Shown here: positions 6,604 to 11,776 of the stretch, piece by piece
How positions within the stretch are numbered: position 1 is the stretch's first letter
How the letters are laid out: each line of letters opens with the position of its first letter
Source: GCA-002713455 sp964428745
GTDB lineage: Bacteria > Fidelibacterota > Marinisomatia > Marinisomatales > TCS55
Reading direction: 5' to 3'
DNA: 11,776 bases
NCBI GenBank assembly: GCA_964428745.1
Contig: CAYRYZ010000042.1
Coordinates: 1 to 11,776 of the forward strand
The notes under the pieces: generated by a model
Told to the model about the DNA's origin: nothing
What the model saw: only the letters and a program-made list of their open reading frames with translations
Databases searched by the model: none
Program-made: the position numbers and the translations under genes

Positions 6604-7517
6604 ATAAAATTAATAAATTGCCAGGAAGCATAGTCACGATAGGTACGTTCGATGGATGTCATCGTGGTCATCAAGACATAATAAAAAGAGTAACTTCCCT
6701 TGCTGAATCCAATGATTGCAGTTCTGTTGTAGTTACTTTTGATCCACACCCAAGGCATGTTCTTGAAAAATCTTCAAAATTACCTTTACTAATGCATGTT
6801 GATAAGAAATTAGAAATATTTGAATCATTGAATTTGGATATTGCAGTAATAATTCCATTTGATATGGAATTCTCTCAATTAAAAGCAAAAGACTTTTTGG
6901 AAAAAATAATAATTAATTATTTTAATCCAGAGAGTATAATAGTTGGTTATGATCATCATTTTGGATATAACCGTGAAGGTTCACCTGAATTTTTGAAAAA
7001 ATTTGGTATAGATAATAATTGCAATATAAATATTGTAGAACCTGTTTCTGACCAAAGTATTATTATTTCAAGTACACATATAAGAGAGTTAATTGCAAAG
7101 GGTTATGTTAGAAGAGCTTCGTTTGAACTGGGATGGGTATTCGGATTCCAAGCAGAAGTAGTGCATGGATCAGGTCGAGGATTAGAGCTTGGATATCCAA
7201 CTGCAAACTTCATTCCACAAGAAGAAAATCAGCTAGTTCCTTCAAATGGTGTATATTTTATACGCGGAAGGATTAATGGTGAAAATCTATATGGAATGTG
7301 TAACTTAGGGTTTAGACCAACCTTCGATGAGACGGATTTTGTAATGGAAGTTCATTTTTTCAATATGAATTCATGTGATATTTATGGAATGTTGATAGAA
7401 GTAGAGTTTTTAGAACGGATCCGAGATGAGAAAAAATTCTCAAATCCAAAAGAATTAATTAAACAATTAAATAAAGATAAAGATTACTGCATGAGATTAA
7501 TGCAGAAATACAAATAG
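6582..7517 (+). CDS. ribF: Bifunctional riboflavin kinase / FAD synthetase RibF
   Basis: RibF phosphorylates riboflavin to FMN and adenylylates FMN to FAD in the cytoplasm. The N-terminal FMN adenylyltransferase module has the nucleotidyltransferase motif GTFDGCHRGHQ (21-31), VTFDPHPRHVL (51-61), VGYDHHFGYNREG (121-133) and ISSTHIRELI (162-171, the family's S-S-T-x-I-R). The C-terminal flavokinase module has GRGLELGYPTANF (198-210), GVYFIRG (223-229), NLGFRPTF (241-248) and EVHFF (256-260, with the catalytic-base glutamate). At 311 residues it has the usual full length, so both activities should be present. The ATG at 6582 lies within truB and has no clear Shine-Dalgarno sequence, which suggests coupling. 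The truB-ribF-rpsO order matches that of Firmicutes and others. I saw no FMN riboswitch nearby. Confidence 0.95.
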   Translation: MEIYNRLDKINKLPGSIVTIGTFDGCHRGHQDIIKRVTSLAESNDCSSVVVTFDPHPRHVLEKSSKLPLLMHVDKKLEIFESLNLDIAVIIPFDMEFSQLKAKDFLEKIIINYFNPESIIVGYDHHFGYNREGSPEFLKKFGIDNNCNINIVEPVSDQSIIISSTHIRELIAKGYVRRASFELGWVFGFQAEVVHGSGRGLELGYPTANFIPQEENQLVPSNGVYFIRGRINGENLYGMCNLGFRPTFDETDFVMEVHFFNMNSCDIYGMLIEVEFLERIRDEKKFSNPKELIKQLNKDKDYCMRLMQKYK

Positions 7518-7525
7518 GAGACATA

Positions 7526-7798
7526 ATGTCTTTAGACAATGAAGAAATACAAAAAATAGTAAAAAAATATGGTAAAAACGATAAGGACAGTGGATCTTCA
7601 GAAGTGCAAGTTGCATTATTGACAACCAGAATTAGAACCCTTACGGATCACGCCAAAGAAAATAAAAAAGATAATCATTCTAGAAGAGGGTTAGTCTTGT
7701 TGGTCTCACAGAGAAAAAAATTATTAAAATATCTTCGTCGAACTAATCCTGATTCATATTTAAATATAACCCAAGAATTAGCTATTCGACGTAATTAA
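7526..7798 (+). CDS. rpsO: Small ribosomal subunit protein uS15
   Basis: uS15 is a primary 16S rRNA-binding protein of the 30S platform and forms a bridge to the 50S subunit. The 90 residues match the usual 88-90. Recognisable blocks are GSSEVQVALLTTRIRTLTDHAKENKKDNHSRR in the central helices (23-54; H42, D49 and S52 are the residues that contact the rRNA junction in the family), followed by GLVLLVSQRKKLLKYLRR (55-72). The Shine-Dalgarno TAGGAG (7515-7520) overlaps the ribF stop and lies 5 nt before ATG at 7526. It is one of only two strong ribosome binding sites in the block, fitting the high expression expected of a ribosomal protein. Pnp follows after 27 nt from its last sense codon. Confidence 0.98.
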   Translation: MSLDNEEIQKIVKKYGKNDKDSGSSEVQVALLTTRIRTLTDHAKENKKDNHSRRGLVLLVSQRKKLLKYLRRTNPDSYLNITQELAIRRN

Positions 7799-7822
7799 AA
7801 ATTAGAATTAAGAGAAAGAAAA

Positions 7823-10000
7823 ATGAAAAAATATGAAACAAAACTCAATGGAAGTACACTAGCCATTGAAACAGGTAAAATAGCCCGCCAATCGGCTGGG
7901 TCTGTTATTGTAACGCATGGGGAAACAACCGTATTAGTTGCTGTAAATGCAGCAAAAGAACCAAGGGAAGATATTGATTTTTTCCCACTTCAAGTTGAAT
8001 ATCGTGAACGTCACTATGCAGGAGGGAAAATCCCTGGAGGATTTTTTAAGAGAGAGGCAAGACCGTCAGAACATGAAATTTTAACCAGTCGCTTAACTGA
8101 CAGGCCAATTCGACCGCTTTTTCCTAAATCATTTAAGAATGAAACCCAGGTAATTATTACAGTTTTATCAAGTGATGGTGAAAATATGGCTGATACTTTA
8201 GCTGGAGTTGGTGCATCAGCAGCACTAATGCTTTCTGATATTCCTTTTAATGGTCCAATTGCTACCGTGAGAGTTGGTCGTGTTAAAGATGAATTCGTTG
8301 TTAATCCAACGAGATCGCAAATGGAAGAGTCAGATATGGAAATAATTGTATCTGGAAATGATCAAACTATTGTGATGGTTGAAGGAGAAGCTGAACTAAT
8401 AACCGAAGAAGTCTTTTTGGATGCAATGAAATTTGCACATGAACCAATTAAAGAACTAATCGACTTGCAAAATAAATTAGCAAAAGAACTAAATGTAGAA
8501 AAACGAGAAGTGCTTGAAGAGGATACTGATGATGATATAGAAAAAGCAGTCTCAGATTTAGTATCTAGCAAGATTGATAAAGCAATTAAAATTGCTGATA
8601 AGACTGATCGAGAAAATGCAATTTCTTTATTAAAAGATGAAGCAGTAAGCGCATTTGAAGAATCTCATCCAGAATCTGAAAAAATGGTTAATAATTATGT
8701 TAGTGCTCAATTGAAAACTGCATTCCGTGAACAGATACTATCTGATGGAAAGCGTTCCGATGGTCGAAAAACAACTGATATTCGTCCAATAACTATTGAA
8801 ACTGGACTTTTGCCTAGAACCCACGGGTCAGCTTTGTTTACGCGTGGCGAAACTCAAGCTATAGTTGTCTTAACGATGGGTACTCCCAGAGATGAGCAAA
8901 TAATTGATAGTATGGATTTAGACGGAAAGAAGAAATTCTTTTTACATTACAATTTTCCCCCGTACTGCGTAGGTGAAACAGGAAGGATTGGTTTTACAAG
9001 TCGAAGAGAAATAGGTCATGGTAATTTGGCTGAAAGAGCTGTAAAACAAGTTTTGCCAGATTACGAAGATTTTCCTTATACAGTTAGAATGGTTTCTGAA
9101 ATCACAGAATCTAATGGCTCATCTTCAATGGCGTCAGTTTGCGGCGGATCGTTAGCGTTAATGAACGCTGGTGCCCCTTCAAAAGGGCATGTAGCAGGAA
9201 TTGCAATGGGACTTATTAAAGATGAAGATAGATATGCAATACTAAGTGACATACTTGGCGCTGAAGATCATCTAGGAGATATGGACTTTAAAGTTGCTGG
9301 CACTCGAGATGGAATCTCTGCTATACAATTAGATTTAAAAATAGATGGAATTTCATTTGAATTAATGGAAGAAGCTCTTGCTCAAGCAAAAGCTGGTAGA
9401 AATCATATATTAGATGAAATGTATAATGCAGTTCCTGAGCCTATGGAAATGTCAAAATACGCTCCAAAAGTATTATCATTACAGATTAACCCCGAAAAGA
9501 TTGGCGGTTTAATTGGCCCAGGTGGAAAAACAATTAAAAAAATTATTGCAGATACAGAATGTGATATTAATGTTGATGATGATGGTATAGTTACTGCAGC
9601 AAGTTTAGACCTTAAAAGGTGCGAAGAAGCAATTGAGATAGTACGCGCCATAACTCTTGAGCCTGAAGTAGGAATGGAATTTGATGGAAGCGTAACACGC
9701 TTAATGACCTTTGGAGCTTTTGTTGAATTTGCTCCAGGTCGAGAAGGTCTGGTTCATATTTCAGAATTAGAGTGGAACAGAGTAGAAAAAGTTGAAGATG
9801 TTGTCAAGCCTGGTGATCCAATACGTGTTAAATTGATAAAAGTCGATGATCAAGGTCGCCTAGACTTTAGTCGTAAAGCATTACTTGAAAAACCTGAAGG
9901 TTGGGTTGACAGACCTCCAAGGGAACGATCTGATGGAAGAAATAGAGGTTCGCATGGCAATAGACGTGATGGAGGGAAGCGACCTTTTAAACGTCGATAA
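7823..10000 (+). CDS. pnp: Polyribonucleotide nucleotidyltransferase (PNPase)
   Basis: PNPase is a phosphorolytic 3'-5' exoribonuclease that releases nucleoside diphosphates and can add tails in reverse. Its 725 residues show the full order: a first RNase PH core (about 10-140, with the FFKR loop KIPGGFFKREARPSEHE at 69-85), an alpha-helical linker (about 235-300), and a second, catalytic RNase PH core (about 312-530). KH (about 553-610, GPGG at 565-568) and S1 (about 617-685) domains follow. D482, D488 and K490 in EDHLGDMDFK correspond to the metal-binding catalytic residues of E. coli PNPase. The last 30 or so residues (about 697-725) form an Arg/Gly-rich basic tail. The ATG at 7823 follows a purine-rich AAGAGAAAG. 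The 24-nt gap after rpsO has no room for the RNase III-cleaved leader stem that autoregulates E. coli pnp. Confidence 0.98.
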   Translation: MKKYETKLNGSTLAIETGKIARQSAGSVIVTHGETTVLVAVNAAKEPREDIDFFPLQVEYRERHYAGGKIPGGFFKREARPSEHEILTSRLTDRPIRPLFPKSFKNETQVIITVLSSDGENMADTLAGVGASAALMLSDIPFNGPIATVRVGRVKDEFVVNPTRSQMEESDMEIIVSGNDQTIVMVEGEAELITEEVFLDAMKFAHEPIKELIDLQNKLAKELNVEKREVLEEDTDDDIEKAVSDLVSSKIDKAIKIADKTDRENAISLLKDEAVSAFEESHPESEKMVNNYVSAQLKTAFREQILSDGKRSDGRKTTDIRPITIETGLLPRTHGSALFTRGETQAIVVLTMGTPRDEQIIDSMDLDGKKKFFLHYNFPPYCVGETGRIGFTSRREIGHGNLAERAVKQVLPDYEDFPYTVRMVSEITESNGSSSMASVCGGSLALMNAGAPSKGHVAGIAMGLIKDEDRYAILSDILGAEDHLGDMDFKVAGTRDGISAIQLDLKIDGISFELMEEALAQAKAGRNHILDEMYNAVPEPMEMSKYAPKVLSLQINPEKIGGLIGPGGKTIKKIIADTECDINVDDDGIVTAASLDLKRCEEAIEIVRAITLEPEVGMEFDGSVTRLMTFGAFVEFAPGREGLVHISELEWNRVEKVEDVVKPGDPIRVKLIKVDDQGRLDFSRKALLEKPEGWVDRPPRERSDGRNRGSHGNRRDGGKRPFKRR

Positions 10001-10019
10001 TTTGTAATTTATATTTACA

Positions 10020-11240
10020 ATGGCGAAGCAAATACCAGTAACATCTAGAGCTTCCCAAATAGAGTATGCAATTAGGGATGTCGTGGTTCCTGCTAATACT
10101 CTAGAAGCTGAAGGACACGAAATTATCAAACTTAATATTGGTGATCCTCTTGCTTATCCTGGACTGCCAACACCTGATCACATGATTTCTGCCTACCAAA
10201 AGGCTCTTCTTGATCAAAGGAATGGTTATTCACCCGCATATGGAATTCCTGAATTAAGAGAAGCAATATCTAATAATGAACAAAATAAATTAAATGGTGG
10301 TTGGGACTGTGATCCCAATGATGTATATATTTGTCATGGGGTGACAGAAGCATTGCAAATTATTTTTGCAACTTTTTTAGATCCTGGGGATGAAGTGTTG
10401 GCGCCTGGCCCACACTATCCACCATATATGGCATATCCTCAGCTATTTGGGGGCAAAACAGTCGAATATCGACTTGACCCTGATAATAATTGGAAAATAG
10501 ATTTTGATGACCTCAAAGCTAAAATGAACGATAAGGTCAAATTGCTGGTATTAATTAATCCAAATAATCCTACAGGAAATGTAATTACGCAGCAGGAAAT
10601 TGAGGAAATAGTTGACCTTGCATCACAATGGGAAAATTGTACAATTATTTCTGATGAGATTTACGATAGATTGAATTTTAATGGAAATCATATTAGCACA
10701 GCTTCAACATCTTCTAATGTTCCAGTAATAACTCTAAATGGGGTATCTAAAGTTTATTATGCACCTGGGTGGCGTATTGGATATATGGCTTTACATGATC
10801 CAAATAATAAATTATTAAATATAAAAGATGGTTTAGAGAGATTATTAAGATCACGATTGTGTGCATCAACCCCAGCTCAATATGGATATTTAGCCGGACT
10901 AAATGACGATGACACTTGGATGAATGATTATTTGTCTACACTTAAACAAAGAAATGATGTTTGCGTTAGTTTGATTAATGATATAGAAGGCTTATCTGTT
11001 GAGAAACCTCAAGGTGCATTCTATATGTTTATTAAGTTAACTGAAGATCATTGGAATAAAAGAGATAAAGAATTTGTCCTTGATCTTTTGAACACCAAAC
11101 ATGTCTTAACTGTTCATGGATCTGGATTCTCTGATCAATTTGGGAAGAATCATTTTAGAGTAGTTTTTCTGCCATCTGAAGAAATATTAATAGATGCATT
11201 TAATCGAATAGATGATTTATTGAATGAAAGAAGAAATTAG
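10020..11240 (+). CDS. Class I (fold type I) aminotransferase, probably alanine/glutamate AlaA-AlaT type
   Basis: This is a PLP-dependent aminotransferase of 406 residues, normal for the class. Visible family residues are Y70 (GYSPAYGIPELR), NPNNPTG (180-186), SDEIYDR (211-217), the PLP lysine K244 in NGVSKVYYAPGWRIGY, and the substrate-carboxylate arginine R380 in HFRVVFLP. Segments such as KLNIGDP (37-43), NGVSKVY and SRLCASTPAQYGY (278-290) resemble E. coli AlaA (glutamate-pyruvate aminotransferase). An alanine-forming role is therefore the best guess, with aspartate or another amino acid possible. The ATG at 10020 lies 19 nt after pnp with no Shine-Dalgarno sequence, though the N-terminus fits the family. 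Co-transcription with pnp is likely because no terminator separates them. The gap contains an imperfect palindrome (10003-10019). Confidence 0.88.
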   Translation: MAKQIPVTSRASQIEYAIRDVVVPANTLEAEGHEIIKLNIGDPLAYPGLPTPDHMISAYQKALLDQRNGYSPAYGIPELREAISNNEQNKLNGGWDCDPNDVYICHGVTEALQIIFATFLDPGDEVLAPGPHYPPYMAYPQLFGGKTVEYRLDPDNNWKIDFDDLKAKMNDKVKLLVLINPNNPTGNVITQQEIEEIVDLASQWENCTIISDEIYDRLNFNGNHISTASTSSNVPVITLNGVSKVYYAPGWRIGYMALHDPNNKLLNIKDGLERLLRSRLCASTPAQYGYLAGLNDDDTWMNDYLSTLKQRNDVCVSLINDIEGLSVEKPQGAFYMFIKLTEDHWNKRDKEFVLDLLNTKHVLTVHGSGFSDQFGKNHFRVVFLPSEEILIDAFNRIDDLLNERRN

Positions 11241-11279
11241 CGGTTGATATAAACCAATTGTTCATCTTTACTAAATATA

Positions 11280-11308
11280 TTGACAGTTGAATATTTGTTA
11301 ATTAATAT
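11280..11308 (+). promoter_or_regulatory. Near-consensus sigma-70 promoter upstream of the MerR gene and tRNA-Pro
   Basis: A perfect TTGACA (11280-11285) is followed by exactly 17 nt and TAATAT (11303-11308, a reasonable -10 hexamer). Initiation near 11315 leaves a roughly 20-nt leader to the ATG at 11335, with no Shine-Dalgarno sequence. This is the best promoter in the window. It probably drives both the MerR-family gene and the tRNA immediately behind it. Confidence 0.65.
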
Positions 11309-11334
11309 AAAGTATTAGTTTAATAGTAAAATAG

Positions 11335-11700
11335 ATGGACAACCCCCAAAATAATATCAAAAAATTGTATTATTCAATTGGCGAGGTAAGTAAAATTACT
11401 GAGTTAAAACAATATGTTCTCAGGTATTGGGAAACTGAGTTTAAACAACTAAAGCCAACAAAAAATAAAGCTGGCAATCGTACTTATAAACAAAAAGATA
11501 TTGATTTAATTGTTCAAATCAAGGATTTATTATATAATCAAAAATTTACTATTGATGGTGCTCGAAATATTCTATCTGGAGAAAATCAACTTCCTAAATC
11601 ATCAAATATTGAAAAAGATCAGCCTCAAGATGTAAATCTAGATTTACTTATCAAAATTCGCACTGAATTAAAATCTGTTCTTGATGATCTAAATAAATAA
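11335..11700 (+). CDS. Small MerR-family DNA-binding regulator
   Basis: This 121-residue protein has an N-terminal MerR-type winged helix-turn-helix (about 11-80). It includes YYSIGEVSKITELKQYVLRYWETEF (12-36, with the characteristic LRYWE), a wing of the type AGNRTYKQKDIDLI (46-59), and FTIDGARNIL (71-80). It matches the MlrA-like subgroup that lacks a metal-binding or drug-binding C-terminal domain. The rest is a polar linker and a short amphipathic helix (about 100-121, LDLLIKIRTELKSVLDDL), probably for dimerisation. No metal-binding cysteines are present, so metal sensing is unlikely, and the ligand and targets are unknown. It has its own near-consensus promoter at 11280-11308. Its TAA (11698-11700) is immediately followed by the first base of a tRNA gene. 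The ATG at 11335 lacks a Shine-Dalgarno sequence. Confidence 0.88.
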   Translation: MDNPQNNIKKLYYSIGEVSKITELKQYVLRYWETEFKQLKPTKNKAGNRTYKQKDIDLIVQIKDLLYNQKFTIDGARNILSGENQLPKSSNIEKDQPQDVNLDLLIKIRTELKSVLDDLNK

Positions 11701-11774
11701 CGGAGCGTGGCGCAGCCCGGTAGCGCACCTGCATGGGGTGCAGGGGGTCGCAGGTTCAAATCCTGTCGCTCCGA
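11701..11774 (+). tRNA. tRNA-Pro (anticodon GGG)
   Basis: A complete cloverleaf is visible. The 7-bp acceptor stem (CGGAGCG, 11701-11707, with CGCTCCG, 11767-11773) is perfect. The D-stem is GCGC/GCGC (11710-11713 and 11723-11726). The anticodon stem is CCTGC/GCAGG (11728-11732 and 11740-11744), with 7-nt loop ATGGGGT placing GGG at 11735-11737. The T-arm has loop TTCAAAT. The discriminator is A (11774), and the following CA is not CCA, so the tail must be added by an enzyme. C1-G72 fits proline tRNAs. The A32-U38 loop-closing pair and G37 (a TrmD methylation site that protects against +1 frameshifting) are present. It probably reads CCC and CCU. Confidence 0.96.
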
Positions 11775-11776
11775 CA

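Noticed and set aside
8362..10129. Reverse-strand open frames inside pnp and the pnp/aminotransferase junction
   Set aside because: The serine-rich translations mirror acidic codons of the forward genes. They have no independent support.
11241..11279. Small inverted repeat (GGTT...AACC, 11242-11255) after the aminotransferase as a terminator
   Set aside because: The stem is only 4 bp and no T-run follows it, so it does not qualify as an intrinsic terminator.
1..11776. CRISPR array, insertion sequence, toxin-antitoxin or phage genes
   Set aside because: No repeat-spacer pattern, terminal inverted repeats, transposase motifs or small paired genes were seen. Nearly all the sequence is accounted for by housekeeping genes.

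Overview
The window is AT-rich bacterial chromosome with every gene on the + strand. It carries a housekeeping block for translation and RNA metabolism, and nothing in it looks like phage, an insertion sequence or a CRISPR array. The low GC, the lysine/glutamate/asparagine-rich proteins, the mixed use of ATG, GTG and TTG starts, the frequent lack of a Shine-Dalgarno sequence, and the FCB-like style of the membrane-anchored TPR protein and the small MerR regulator suggest a marine, free-living member of the FCB superphylum. A Marinimicrobia/SAR406-like lineage is my best guess. This is inferred from protein character only, not from a marker-gene tree.

Layout: (1) 1-269 is the 3' end of an unrecognised gene that enters from the left, closed by an intrinsic terminator at 291-319. 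(2) 320-569 is non-coding, with a base composition unlike its surroundings and a tRNA-like anticodon-arm hairpin. (3) 570-1253 encodes a single-span membrane protein with TPR repeats, followed by a strong hairpin (1304-1334) just before rimP. (4) 1350-10000 is a compact run of eight genes: rimP, nusA, infB, rbfA, truB, ribF, rpsO, pnp. Gaps are 6-24 nt, with two overlaps. (5) 10020-11240 encodes an AlaA/AlaT-like class I aminotransferase, 19 nt after pnp. (6) A near-consensus sigma-70 promoter (11280-11308) drives a small MerR-family regulator whose stop codon directly abuts a tRNA-Pro(GGG) gene (11701-11774).

How the genes work together: RimP, RbfA and uS15 build the 30S subunit. IF2 starts translation. 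NusA controls RNA polymerase pausing and termination. TruB makes pseudouridine-55 in tRNA. PNPase degrades and trims RNA. RibF makes FMN/FAD and occupies the truB-rpsO position familiar from Firmicutes and other phyla. The order is the widely conserved nusA-infB/rpsO-pnp cluster, here without the small ylxR/ylxQ genes that Gram-positives place between nusA and infB.

I found no convincing undescribed system. The points most worth a second look are the rimP leader hairpin, which sits exactly where transcription from a plausible promoter would begin, the zero-spacing merR/tRNA-Pro unit, and the odd 320-569 intergenic region.
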